A stretch of 64,000 nucleotides of DNA, taken from the NCBI RefSeq assembly GCF_947503385.1, contig NZ_CANNDO010000007.1, positions 124,001 through 188,000 of the forward strand, given 5' to 3'. Below are positions 51,993 through 60,919 of the stretch, one piece after another. Origin of the DNA: an uncultured Tateyamaria sp. (GTDB lineage Bacteria; Pseudomonadota; Alphaproteobacteria; Rhodobacterales; Rhodobacteraceae). Under the pieces are notes generated by a model. The model saw only the letters and a list, made by a program, of their open reading frames with translations, did not search any database and was not told the origin of the DNA. Within the stretch, counting starts at the first letter, position 1, and each line of letters starts with the position of its first letter. Made by a program: the position numbers and the translations under genes.

Positions 51993-53365
51993 CGGCGGCG
52001 GCGCGCCGGGCGCGGTTTCACGCGCGCCTCGATCATGTCGTAGACCTTGCCGACAATATCCTTGCCCGTCGCGTTCTCGATCCCCTCAAATCCGGGCGAA
52101 GAGTTCACTTCGAGCACCTTCGGCCCCGTCTCGGACCGCAGCAGGTCCACACCCGCCTTGCCCAGTCCAAAGGCCCGCGCCGCGCGCACCGCCGTTTCAC
52201 GCTCTTCCTTGCTGATGCGCACCGATTTGGCCGACCCGCCCCGGTGCAGGTTCGACCGGAAATCGCCCTCTGCCCCCGTCCGTTTCATCGACGCAACCAC
52301 CCGGCCATCCACCACAAGACAGCGGATGTCCTCGCCCGCCGCCTCCTTGACGAAATCCTGCACGAGGAAGTTGGCGCGCAACCCCCGGAAGGCGTCAATC
52401 ACGGATTCCGCCGCCTTTTTGGTCTCGGCCAGCACCACGCCCTTGCCTTGGGTCGATTCCAGCAATTTGACGATCACAGGGGCCGTGCCCACCAGCCCCA
52501 TGATGTTGGCCGTGTCCAATGGTGAGGCGGCAAAGGCCGTCGTCGGCATCCCGATCCGTTTGGCGGCAAGGATCTGGTGCGCGTGCAGCTTGTCCCGGCT
52601 GGCCGTGATCCCGTCCGCGCCGTTCACGCAATAGGTCCCGATCGTCTCGAACTGTCGGATCACCGCCGTCCCATAGGCGGTGACGGATGCACCGATGCGC
52701 GGGATCACCGCGTCGTAGCGGGGCAAGCGTTTGCCGTCGTAATGCACTTCGGGTGCCATCGCGTTAATCGCCATATAACAACGGGTTGTATTGATAACCT
52801 CAACCGTGTGCCCGCGCGCCTCGCCGACCGAAACCAGACGGCGGGTGGAATAATTGTCCTCCCGGCTCAGCACCGCGATGCGCAGCGACCGGGACGGGGC
52901 CGCCTTGCGCATGGCCGACGAATGGTAGACGTCGAAATTCAGATCGGGCTGCAACCGCTTTTCCGACGCGGTGATCGAAATGTGGTCCTGCAACGCCTGC
53001 CGCCCCAGCAGCATCCGCGAATTCATCGACGACCGGTCCGTCAGCGTCACCTCGATCGGCCATGACTGGCCCGCCACCTCCAGCCGCGTCTCGATCACAT
53101 AGCGCAACTCGCTCTCGCCATTGGACGATGTGACTTCGCGTCGGTCGAGAATGGGGGCCGAACAGGTGATCGAGATGTGGTCCTTGCCCGGCACGGGATG
53201 CACATTGAACCGCACCTTGGGGGCCTTGTCAGAACCAAAGACTTCGATGTCATAGGCGTGCAATGCAGATGTCCGCGCGCCCGTGTCCACCTTGGCCTTG
53301 AGCGCGGGCAAACCCAGTTCGGGCAAGCTGATCCACTCTTCCCAACCGAAATTCAACGTCTCCAT
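51989..53365 (-). CDS. rimK: RimB-RimK fusion: aspartyl-protease-like domain plus ATP-grasp glutamate ligase
   Basis: 458 residues. Residues 3-145 are an ATP-dependent zinc protease/RimB-like retropepsin fold with DTGA at 27-30 ([15 protein letters not shown]) and [10 protein letters not shown]. Residues 160-458 are RimK, an ATP-grasp ligase: [52 protein letters not shown], and [13 protein letters not shown] with the Mg ligands. RimK adds poly-glutamate to ribosomal protein S6, RimB trims it. In Pseudomonas these are separate genes; here one chain. Confidence 0.9.
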   Translation of the reverse strand: METLNFGWEEWISLPELGLPALKAKVDTGARTSALHAYDIEVFGSDKAPKVRFNVHPVPGKDHISITCSAPILDRREVTSSNGESELRYVIETRLEVAGQSWPIEVTLTDRSSMNSRMLLGRQALQDHISITASEKRLQPDLNFDVYHSSAMRKAAPSRSLRIAVLSREDNYSTRRLVSVGEARGHTVEVINTTRCYMAINAMAPEVHYDGKRLPRYDAVIPRIGASVTAYGTAVIRQFETIGTYCVNGADGITASRDKLHAHQILAAKRIGMPTTAFAASPLDTANIMGLVGTAPVIVKLLESTQGKGVVLAETKKAAESVIDAFRGLRANFLVQDFVKEAAGEDIRCLVVDGRVVASMKRTGAEGDFRSNLHRGGSAKSVRISKEERETAVRAARAFGLGKAGVDLLRSETGPKVLEVNSSPGFEGIENATGKDIVGKVYDMIEARVKPRPARRRR

Positions 53366-53427
53366 CCTGACCTCCTTGTGATCAAGCGACCGGCGTAACA
53401 TGACAGGCGGGTGATGGCTAGCGCCTG

Positions 53428-53943
53428 TCAGGGGGCGTCATACATCGCCAGCATCTGTAGGTCCGTGGGGTCCGGCGATAGGCCTGCGCTGGTCAGCATG
53501 GCGTGAACCTGCCCGCGGTGATGGGTCTGGTGATTGAACAGATGTGCGACATTGAATCCGCAACCTGTCTCGACCGTGTCCGGTCCGCGCTGCCACGGCA
53601 CCGCACGGTCCAGATCGGCGTGCCGCAGCGCATCCGCCCACGCGACGATGTCATCATCCAGCGCGGCCCGTTCGGACCGGTAGGTGCCCCAATCGCGCGG
53701 CGCATCCGTGTAGGGGTGGCGCGCGCCGATCCGCTCTGCCGCGGCCCGGTCGCCGGTCAACCGGGCCAGCCAGACGCGGTCATCCCACAGAATGTGGTTC
53801 AACGTCCCGGCGATGGAGCCAAAGAAAGCCCCGCGATCCTGCCAGCGCGCCGCATCCGTCAGCCTGTCCGCAGCCGCCACAAGCGACCGGTTCTGCCACC
53901 GATTGTACCGCGCCATCATGCGCGCAAATTCCAGCGTGACCAT
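53428..53943 (-). CDS. DinB-family protein
   Basis: 171 residues, DinB/YfiT four-helix bundle. Metal-binding His pattern: [11 protein letters not shown], then [15 protein letters not shown]. Possibly a metal-dependent thiol transferase; substrate unknown. Start at 53943 chosen on family grounds ([18 protein letters not shown]). Confidence 0.9.
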   Translation of the reverse strand: MVTLEFARMMARYNRWQNRSLVAAADRLTDAARWQDRGAFFGSIAGTLNHILWDDRVWLARLTGDRAAAERIGARHPYTDAPRDWGTYRSERAALDDDIVAWADALRHADLDRAVPWQRGPDTVETGCGFNVAHLFNHQTHHRGQVHAMLTSAGLSPDPTDLQMLAMYDAP

Positions 53944-54049
53944 GGGGTGCCTTTCGTCCCGTTCCTGCATCCCATAGCCGAAACCGCGCCTGCGCGGCCA
54001 GTGCCATGGGGCGGTGCCGCGGGGCGCGCCCGCAGCACCGCCGCTTGCG

Positions 54050-55249
54050 TCACACGACGTTGAAGTCCGGCCCATAGGGATAGCCGGTGATGTTTTCAGC
54101 CCCGTCCTCGGTGATGATCAGGATGTCATGCTCGCGGTAGCCGCCCGCGCCGGGCTGGCCTTCGGGAATCGTCAGCATCGGCTCCATCGAGATGACCATG
54201 CCGGGCGCCAGCACCGTGTCGATATCCTCGCGCAACTCCAGCCCCGCCTCTCGCCCGTAATAATGCGACAGCACCCCGAACGAATGACCATAGCCAAAGC
54301 TGCGATATTGCAGCAGGCCACGTTCGGCAAAGAATGCGTTGATGCTTTCGGTGATATCTGCGCAGCGCGCGCCGGGCCGCAGCAGGCGCATCCCGTGTTC
54401 ATGGGCGGCCACATTCGCCTCCCAGATGGTCAGGCTGGCCGGGTCCACGGTTTCGACAAACATCGTGCGTTCCAGTGCCGTGTAGTAGCCGCTGATCATC
54501 GGAAAGGTGTTGAGGCTCAGGATATCGCCCCGCGCCAGCACGCGGGCCGTGACCGGGTTATGTGCGCCGTCGGTGTTGATCCCGGATTGGAACCAGACCC
54601 ATGTGTCGCGGTATTCGGCATCGGGAAAGCGTTTGGCGATTTCCAGCTCCATTGCGTCGCGGCCCGCCATGGCCACGTCAATCTCGCGCGTGCCTGCGCG
54701 CACGGCCTCGCGCACCGCGTAGCCGCCCACATCCGCCACCTGCGCACCCGCCCGGATCAGGGCGATTTCGGCGTCGGATTTGTGCATCCGCTGGCGCATC
54801 GTGGCCGGGGCCATATCCACCGTGGCGGCCGGGCACAGAACATCGTCCAGCAGCGCCTTCTGGGCCAGCGTCATGTGATCGGCCTCGTAGCCGATGGTAC
54901 AACCGGGCCCGGTCACCGACAGGATGGCGCGCCAGTAGTTGTGCCGCCGCCAGTCGGTATAGGTGATGGTGTCACCATAGGCGCGCCGCCACGGCTGTGC
55001 GGCGTCAATGCCCGCGCCAAAGGTGACGGCATCCGTGGCGGTGACGACCATCCCATAGGGCCGCCCGAACGCGCAGTAGAGAAAGCCGCTGTAATAGGCC
55101 ACGCACTGCATCGAGGTCAGCAGGCAGGCGTCAACGCCGCGCGCGGCCATCGCTGCGCGCAGCCCCGTCAGCCGCGTTTCATATTCCGCGTCGGCAAAGG
55201 GGAGGGTCTTGGACCCTTGGTGAAATCGGTAAAAGTCTGGACGATCCAT
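54050..55249 (-). CDS. creatinase (creatine amidinohydrolase)
   Basis: 399 residues, M24 pita-bread fold. The sequence tracks Pseudomonas creatinase closely: SGFLYCAFGRPYGMVV, TWVWFQSGINTDGAHNPVTA with the catalytic His230, LSLNTFPMISGYYTALERTM, and SFGVLSHYYGREAGLELRED. It lacks the metal ligands of aminopeptidase P. Hydrolyses creatine to sarcosine and urea. No creatininase or sarcosine oxidase gene is adjacent. An inverted repeat lies about 40 bases upstream. Confidence 0.92.
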   Translation of the reverse strand: MDRPDFYRFHQGSKTLPFADAEYETRLTGLRAAMAARGVDACLLTSMQCVAYYSGFLYCAFGRPYGMVVTATDAVTFGAGIDAAQPWRRAYGDTITYTDWRRHNYWRAILSVTGPGCTIGYEADHMTLAQKALLDDVLCPAATVDMAPATMRQRMHKSDAEIALIRAGAQVADVGGYAVREAVRAGTREIDVAMAGRDAMELEIAKRFPDAEYRDTWVWFQSGINTDGAHNPVTARVLARGDILSLNTFPMISGYYTALERTMFVETVDPASLTIWEANVAAHEHGMRLLRPGARCADITESINAFFAERGLLQYRSFGYGHSFGVLSHYYGREAGLELREDIDTVLAPGMVISMEPMLTIPEGQPGAGGYREHDILIITEDGAENITGYPYGPDFNVV

Positions 55250-55287
55250 CGCGTGGCTCCTTCGGTCCAAAGCCGCGGTCGCCACCT

Positions 55288-55306
55288 GAAGGGAAACGGT
55301 CCCTTC
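55288..55306. promoter_or_regulatory. inverted repeat upstream of creatinase
   Basis: GAAGGGA-AACGG-TCCCTTC, 39 bases upstream of the creatinase start. Candidate operator or 5' leader hairpin. Confidence 0.4.
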
Positions 55307-55550
55307 CCGTACCGCACACGGCAAAGAAAAGTCCCGGCGTTCAGGAATGTGGATACGGGCTTTGCACGCAACCCGCGTGCCGGCGACGCCATCGCCCGCC
55401 CGTGGCACCGGTGTATCCGCTTTTGGCCACCGATCAAGACCGAAGTGATGAGGTGCTGATATGGCCGCGCGCGTCGCTGCGGCACCGGCGCGGGTCATCG
55501 CGCGCTTTCTGCGCTTGCCCTTTGTTGCTGCGGCCCCGTGCGGGGCACTG

Positions 55551-55590
55551 TCCGTCCCCGTCTCTGTCCCCAAAAAATCCCCGCCGGAGG
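55551..55590 (-). repeat. dispersed palindromic repeat, type B
   Basis: On the minus strand CCTCCGGCGGGGATTTTTTG then GGGACAGAGACGGGGACGG. Same core as 26964-27000 and 20731-20760. A GCCCCG/CGGGGC hairpin lies next to it (55533-55546). Confidence 0.65.
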
Positions 55591-55725
55591 CTCCCGTCCG
55601 TGCGGCACGCCATCCGCCCGGGCCCTTGTGGTCCGCAGGCCCGCCAAAGGCCGCCCGATTGGGTGCAAACCTTACCAAAGGGTTAATCCGCCTCTGTAAC
55701 CCATTGATATGCGGTGCGTGGACCA

Positions 55726-55744
55726 ATGTCCCAGCGTGGGACAT
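55726..55744. promoter_or_regulatory. perfect palindrome upstream of tgt
   Basis: ATGTCCCA-GCG-TGGGACAT, 67 bases upstream of the tgt ATG. Position suits an operator or a leader-RNA hairpin. Confidence 0.45.
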
Positions 55745-55810
55745 CGCCGGGACTTGGCACGGGGCAAGGGGGGCGATATGTGGGGGGCCTTGCAGGCTGA
55801 AAGGGCGGAT

Positions 55811-56938
55811 ATGGCAGGCTTTTCCTTTGATCTGAAGGCGACGGATGGCCGGGCGCGGACCGGCGTGATCTCGACCCCGCGGGGCCAGATCCGGACACCT
55901 GCCTTTATGCCCGTCGGCACGGCGGCCACGGTCAAGGCGATGCTGCCCGAAAGCGTGGCGGCCACGGGGGCCGACATCCTGCTGGGCAACACCTACCACC
56001 TGATGCTGCGCCCCACCGCCGAGCGGATCGACGCTCTGGGCGGGCTGCACACATTTATGAACTGGGACAAGCCGATCCTCACAGATTCCGGCGGCTTTCA
56101 AGTGATGAGCCTCGCGGGCCTGCGCAAGCTGACCGAAGAGGGCGTGACCTTCAAATCCCATATCGACGGCTCCAAACACGCCCTGACACCGGAACGCTCG
56201 ATGGAAATCCAGCGCCTGCTCGGCTCGGACATCGTGATGTGTTTTGACGAGTGCCCCGCATTGCCCGCCGACCGCGACCGGATCGCCGCCTCGATGCGCC
56301 TGTCGATGCGATGGGCGCAGCGGTCGCGGGACGCTTTTGGCGACCGGCCCGGCCATGCGCTTTTTGGCATCCAGCAGGGCGGGCTGGAGAAAGACCTGCG
56401 CGCCGAAAGCGCCGAGGCGCTGACAGGCATCGGCTTCGAAGGATACGCCGTGGGCGGCCTCGCCGTGGGCGAGGGCCAAGAGGCGATGTTCGGCTGCCTC
56501 GATTACGCCCCCGAACAGCTGCCCCGCGACAAGCCGCGCTATCTGATGGGCGTGGGCAAGCCCGACGACATCGTGGGCGCCGTGGCGCGTGGCATCGACA
56601 TGATGGACTGCGTGCTGCCCAGCCGGTCAGGGCGCACCGGTCAGGTCTTTACCCGCCGGGGCGTGGTCAACATCAAGAACGCCCGCCACGCGGATGACCC
56701 GCGCCCGCTCGACGAAAATTGCACCTGTCCCGCCTGCCGTAGCTACAGCCGCGCCTATCTGCACCACGTTTTCCGCGCCCAAGAGATGATCTCGGGGATG
56801 CTGCTGACATGGCATAACCTGCACTATTATCAGGATCTGATGGCCGGACTGCGCGACGCCATTGCCGACGCGCGCTTTGATGCCTTTCAGGCCGATTTCC
56901 ACGCGGGCCGGGCGATGGGGGATATTGAACCGCTCTGA
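55811..56938 (+). CDS. tgt: queuine tRNA-ribosyltransferase (tRNA-guanine transglycosylase)
   Basis: 375 residues. Exchanges guanine 34 of GUN-anticodon tRNAs for preQ1. Catalytic Asp residues in [11 protein letters not shown] and [18 protein letters not shown]; zinc site [30 protein letters not shown] is the substrate loop. The ATG at 55811 follows AAAGG; the open frame further upstream is intergenic. Confidence 0.97.
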   Translation: MAGFSFDLKATDGRARTGVISTPRGQIRTPAFMPVGTAATVKAMLPESVAATGADILLGNTYHLMLRPTAERIDALGGLHTFMNWDKPILTDSGGFQVMSLAGLRKLTEEGVTFKSHIDGSKHALTPERSMEIQRLLGSDIVMCFDECPALPADRDRIAASMRLSMRWAQRSRDAFGDRPGHALFGIQQGGLEKDLRAESAEALTGIGFEGYAVGGLAVGEGQEAMFGCLDYAPEQLPRDKPRYLMGVGKPDDIVGAVARGIDMMDCVLPSRSGRTGQVFTRRGVVNIKNARHADDPRPLDENCTCPACRSYSRAYLHHVFRAQEMISGMLLTWHNLHYYQDLMAGLRDAIADARFDAFQADFHAGRAMGDIEPL

Positions 56939-56943
56939 GCCTG

Positions 56944-57903
56944 TCAGGGCGCGGGCAAGCCCAGCTGATTGACGCAGGCGCGGAAGGCGGGCAACCGCAG
57001 AACGGCGTCAAAGGCGATGCCGTGCAGCGATGCGGCGTCCGTCTCTATATCGGTGTGCGTTATCCCATCCAGCGCGCCGACAAAGCGCGCGGTGTCGGTC
57101 GCAAACCGGATGTCGATATCACGCGCAATGTCTGGCGTGAGCAGGCCAAGGGTCGGGTCCGGATCAAAAGCCTGCGCCGTTCTTATGATCTCGCCCAAGG
57201 CCGGGCGCGCGGACCCGTGGCCGGGATGTTGCGCATAGGCCAGCGCCACCAGCACAAAGGCGGAAGGCGCGCGGTTCTGTCGGGGCGCTGTGTCAGAGGG
57301 TATCATACCGTCCGGCACAATGGACCGCATCACCGTGTCGACAATCGGCGGGCCGTGTGGGCGGATAAAGTGAAGCCGCACGGCGTTCGTGCCGACGCGG
57401 CTCTGCCAGTGTTCCAGAATGTCTGCGAACGCTCCGCCATTTTGGATCAGCGGGCTGTCCAAAAAAGACGCCAGATCATCATAAAGTCCCGCCGCACGGA
57501 CCATCTGCGCATAGACCGCCACGAACAGCGCCGCACGCGGGCGCAGGATCAGATGGACTGTCACCGTCGCGCAGGCATCAAACACCCAATCCAGATCAGT
57601 CTTGTGCTCGGGATGCGTCAACGCCTCGCTCGACAACAGCACGCGGGGGGCGCCGGGTGCGGCGAGGGCCGCGCGCAGGCGGTCCGCGGCACCCTCAAAG
57701 TCGAATTGCCGCGCGCCCCAGCGGGCCGCGTCGGGCCGCTGGCTGAGTGCGAAAGGTGTCAAATTGCCTGCCGCGCCGGATCCGAGGTCCGGATAGTCCA
57801 GCCCCTGTGCCAACAGCGCGTCGCGATGCGTCGCCAGATAAGTCTGCAACGAGGTCGAGGCGCATTTGCCAAGGCCGACATGCAGGTGCAAATGCGGTTT
57901 CAT
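56944..57903 (-). CDS. sulfotransferase-like protein
   Basis: 319 residues. Opens LHLHVGLGKCASTSLQTYL at residues 5-23, a 5'-phosphosulfate-binding loop as in bacterial sulfotransferases; Arg-containing ILRPRAALFVAVYAQM may be the 3'-phosphate site. Substrate probably a surface polysaccharide. Close to the glycosyltransferase-sulfotransferase gene at 58218, same strand. Confidence 0.75.
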   Translation of the reverse strand: MKPHLHLHVGLGKCASTSLQTYLATHRDALLAQGLDYPDLGSGAAGNLTPFALSQRPDAARWGARQFDFEGAADRLRAALAAPGAPRVLLSSEALTHPEHKTDLDWVFDACATVTVHLILRPRAALFVAVYAQMVRAAGLYDDLASFLDSPLIQNGGAFADILEHWQSRVGTNAVRLHFIRPHGPPIVDTVMRSIVPDGMIPSDTAPRQNRAPSAFVLVALAYAQHPGHGSARPALGEIIRTAQAFDPDPTLGLLTPDIARDIDIRFATDTARFVGALDGITHTDIETDAASLHGIAFDAVLRLPAFRACVNQLGLPAP

Positions 57904-58107
57904 ACATCCGTTCCGCAAGACTGTCCCGGCACCAGCGCCGGGGGAGGTCCGGGGGGCTTAGCACTGTTTGACCATGAGTTCGAGAACTCACCGCCATGTG
58001 GCGCACCCCCGCATCCCGAGGGGCGCAATGGTCAGGAATTCCACCATGCACGGATGGCCGCGCACCCCCTATATTCAACGCAGTCACAAGCCCTGGGGAG
58101 GGATGTC

Positions 58108-58176
58108 ATGCAGTTTACAATTGTTGCCTTTAGCTGGTTTGCCGTGTCGATGCTTGCAGTGCTGACGCTCGTCTGA
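58108..58176 (+). CDS. possible 22-residue membrane peptide
   Basis: MQFTIVAFSWFAVSMLAVLT plus LV and a stop. A strong GGGGAGGGA lies 4-12 bases upstream of the ATG. The whole peptide could span a membrane. It is isolated between two minus-strand genes, so if real it has its own promoter. Confidence 0.4.
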   Translation: MQFTIVAFSWFAVSMLAVLTLV

Positions 58177-58217
58177 TCACTGTTTAGCGGCGGTTCGGGG
58201 CTGTCACGCCCTCCCCA

Positions 58218-60404
58218 TCAATCTTCTTTCAATAGCAGTCGGTCCAACAGGCGCACCAGCCACGGGCGCGGTCGGATAACAAAGGCGTAGCGGTTGCGGC
58301 CTGTGCGCGGCGGTCCTTTTGCGGGCGCGCTTGCTGGTGTGCGCAGCGGAGCCGGGGCGTCCACATCACCGGCCACTTGAACGCCGACATCCGTCAAAAC
58401 GTCCAGACAATCACCCGGTATCGGTCCCGGTGGCACCCAGTCTTCGTTCGCCAATGCCGCGCGCCACGCGTTCATATCCGGCGCATAGCCGCGTGCGGCG
58501 CAAAAATCATCGCTTCGTTCCGCAAAATCGGCCACGATTTCTGCGCGTCGGTCCGGGGACAGCAGGCTGTGCCGTGTGCCGCCCACAGGCGGCGCGGCAA
58601 AATATGTGTCAAGCAGGGTGCGTCGCCGCGCTTGATTGGCAACGAGCACATTCACCATCTGGAGCAGACGCACGCTGTCGCGGTCCGGTGTCGGGTATTG
58701 CGGCGCGTCTGTTGTCGGCAAGGCGGGCAGGCCCGCCGCGCTGGCAAAGCTGGCCCAGACGCCGTCATCCCGGCGGGCCGCATCAAAATCATAAAGGGTC
58801 ACGGGGTGGCCCGTGGCGGCCTCGAACGGGGCAAAGAGGGCAGGCATATCTGTCAGCCTGTCCGCGTGATCCACCAGCATCTCGGGCAGACTGCGTGCGC
58901 CGCCGGGATGGGCTGAGGCGACCCATTCGGCGTGGAACGCCTCGATATAGGCATGGGGCGCGCGCAGGGCGGCAATCACATCGATATTCGCCCATGTGCC
59001 CAACCGCTGAAACAGTTGCGCGATCCGTGCATCGCGGTCCGGTTCGGTGGGAAAGGACAGGTTTTCGGCAGACAGCACGACGGTGCGCGCGGGGCTCGCG
59101 GACACCTCGTCATGGAACGCGCGCCACAGTGCGTCGTCCCCATCGCGCAGGGCGCGTACCAGCCCCTGATGCCCGGACAGTGCCCCGCGGCGCCCCGGGA
59201 CGGCACGGTCGAACCCGGTTTCAGGCACCAGCACACCCGCGCGGGCGAGGGCGTCGCGGTGATGCAGCAGGTGGTGCTGCACAAAGGTTGTTCCAGTCTT
59301 GTGCAGGCCGATATGCAGGACCAGCCGCCGTTGCGGTTGGTCGCGCGCGGGCAGGGGGGCAGGCCGCGGCGCACATTCATCCATCAGGCGCTGTGCCTTG
59401 ACATAGTCGCCCGTGCGCCACGCCTTGTGCAGCGCGAAAAACCGCGCGCGATTGATCAGGCCATGCCGTGTCCGCATCCCGACACGGGATGTGGCGGACA
59501 CCATGGGATCGGCAAAAATGTCGTGACCAAAGCTGTCATCGCCGAGCAGCGCAGGGATGCGCGCCGCCATATCGGCATAGTCCACGTCACCCGCTGCCAG
59601 ATACGGCAGGATGTCCATATCCCAGATCAGGCGCGACACAGTGTTGAACAATTCCCGTTTTTCGAACCGTAGCGGCAGGTCTTGGGCGCGCATGTGGTCC
59701 ATGCATTTTTCCAGCAACTGCACTTGCAGCAGATGTGTCTCGGCTGTGGTGGCCTGCGACGAAATAGAACCCGCCCGCCGCCGCCAGACCCGCACAGGCT
59801 GTCCCAGAAACGCGATCCGCCGCGCAGCGGTCACGGCGTGCAAGACAAACAGCCGGTCTTCGAATTTGCGCTGTTCAGGGTCAAACCACAGGTCATTGTC
59901 CGCAAGGAATTCCGCGCGGTAGACGCTGGACCACGACGACACGATGAACTGCGCCTCTTGCGCGGTCATGCGCCCATCCACCACACGGCGGCTCAGGTGC
60001 AGGCGCGCATCGCGGTGCAGCACCTTGGTATGGACAGAGCTTTCGGCTCCGAGATAGCAGGCGGCATGGGTGATATCGGCGCCGGTCTCATGGGCATAGG
60101 CCAGCTGTGCGGCCAAACCGCCGGGCGTGTAGTAATCGTCGGCATCCAGAAAGGCGATATGCGTGCCGTTGGCAGCCGTGATGCCCGTGTTGCGCGCCGC
60201 AGACAGCCCACGGTTTTCGAGGTGATGAATGACCCGCGCGCCGAACCCGTCGGTCAGAGCGGCAAGGTCATCCCGTCCAAACGCATCCGGATTGTCGTTC
60301 ACGACAATCAGTTCAACATCATCCAGGCCCTGATTGCGCACAGACCGGAGAGCCGCGCGCAGAAATGCGGTTTCGTTGTAAAAGGGGACAATTACGCTCA
60401 GCAC
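58218..60404 (-). CDS. glycosyltransferase family 2 - sulfotransferase fusion
   Basis: 728 residues. Residues 1 to about 230 are a GT2 domain: MLSVIVPFYNETAFLRAALR, NRGLSAARNTGITAANG, and the DXD-type FLDADDYY. Residues about 360-650 are a sulfotransferase: LHIGLHKTGTTFVQHHL (PAPS loop) and ALRAPHAYIEAFHAEW. A helical linker joins them. Probably glycosylates and sulfates a cell-surface glycan. C-terminal about 60 residues are Pro/Arg-rich. Confidence 0.85.
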   Translation of the reverse strand: MLSVIVPFYNETAFLRAALRSVRNQGLDDVELIVVNDNPDAFGRDDLAALTDGFGARVIHHLENRGLSAARNTGITAANGTHIAFLDADDYYTPGGLAAQLAYAHETGADITHAACYLGAESSVHTKVLHRDARLHLSRRVVDGRMTAQEAQFIVSSWSSVYRAEFLADNDLWFDPEQRKFEDRLFVLHAVTAARRIAFLGQPVRVWRRRAGSISSQATTAETHLLQVQLLEKCMDHMRAQDLPLRFEKRELFNTVSRLIWDMDILPYLAAGDVDYADMAARIPALLGDDSFGHDIFADPMVSATSRVGMRTRHGLINRARFFALHKAWRTGDYVKAQRLMDECAPRPAPLPARDQPQRRLVLHIGLHKTGTTFVQHHLLHHRDALARAGVLVPETGFDRAVPGRRGALSGHQGLVRALRDGDDALWRAFHDEVSASPARTVVLSAENLSFPTEPDRDARIAQLFQRLGTWANIDVIAALRAPHAYIEAFHAEWVASAHPGGARSLPEMLVDHADRLTDMPALFAPFEAATGHPVTLYDFDAARRDDGVWASFASAAGLPALPTTDAPQYPTPDRDSVRLLQMVNVLVANQARRRTLLDTYFAAPPVGGTRHSLLSPDRRAEIVADFAERSDDFCAARGYAPDMNAWRAALANEDWVPPGPIPGDCLDVLTDVGVQVAGDVDAPAPLRTPASAPAKGPPRTGRNRYAFVIRPRPWLVRLLDRLLLKED

Positions 60405-60425
60405 TGTGGGACGCCTTGGACCGGC

Positions 60426-60545
60426 TTACATGCTGACCGGATCCTCGTCACCCGTCCCATCGTCGGTCGGTGCATCCGTGTCGCTGTCCACTGAAAACGC
60501 AGACAGCAACGCAAACAGTGCCAAAAGTATAATCGTCGGGTCCAT
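60426..60545 (-). CDS. 39-residue protein: membrane helix with acidic tail
   Basis: MDPTIILLALFALLSAFSVD then SDTDAPTDDGTGDEDPVSM. GGGGGGGTG precedes the ATG. One hydrophobic helix (3-18) and a tail with 9 acidic residues, like other acidic small membrane proteins. It ends 21 bases before the GT2-sulfotransferase start on the same strand, so likely cotranscribed. Confidence 0.6.
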   Translation of the reverse strand: MDPTIILLALFALLSAFSVDSDTDAPTDDGTGDEDPVSM

Positions 60546-60919
60546 ACAAACACCCCCCCAGGCGTTACAGGACCACAGATATCAGACGAAGCGGTCGCGA
60601 TAAATTGATTCGAATGCGAGTGAACGGATTTCTTTAGGTTTTTTCGGCACGCTTGACGGGAATTTAAGGATTGCGCAGTGATTGTTTCGACATGGCGAAC
60701 AATCGCGACCGCATGTCACCGCGCGTCGAATGGCAGCATTTGTTATAAAAATCTGGGGACAGTTTGGCTGATGGCATTGCGCCGCTGCGTCTGCCCGGTC
60801 ATGGTGCGCCTTGAAACAACAGGGCGCGCACCACAGGTATAAGCGTCCGATGCAAGGAGCCAGCCAATGGTCGCCGCCAAGCGGGGCCGCGCTGTCTTGC
60901 CAATGATAAGGAAATGAGC
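60546..60919. other. 374-base upstream region of lon
   Basis: No gene seen. TTGAAA at 60811-60816 and TATAAG at 60838-60843 are 21 bases apart, too wide for a housekeeping promoter. Read as heat-shock type, CTTGAA-N14-ACCACA is only a partial match. AAGGA at 60908 sets the lon start. Confidence 0.45.

Larger units (their letters stand above)
55307..55810. other. 504-base stretch between creatinase and tgt without a supported gene
   Basis: Open frames here (e.g. from 55461) have Pro/Ala/Arg-rich products that look non-coding. It contains the type B repeat at 55551-55590 and a palindrome at 55726-55744, and must hold the two divergent promoters. Confidence 0.55.

Noticed and set aside
55461-55835. 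124-residue frame between creatinase and tgt
   Set aside because: Pro/Ala-rich, overlaps the repeat and the tgt start, no motif.
60810-60843. Heat-shock promoter for lon
   Set aside because: CTTGAA is good but the -10 part matches only partly; kept as a note, not a feature.
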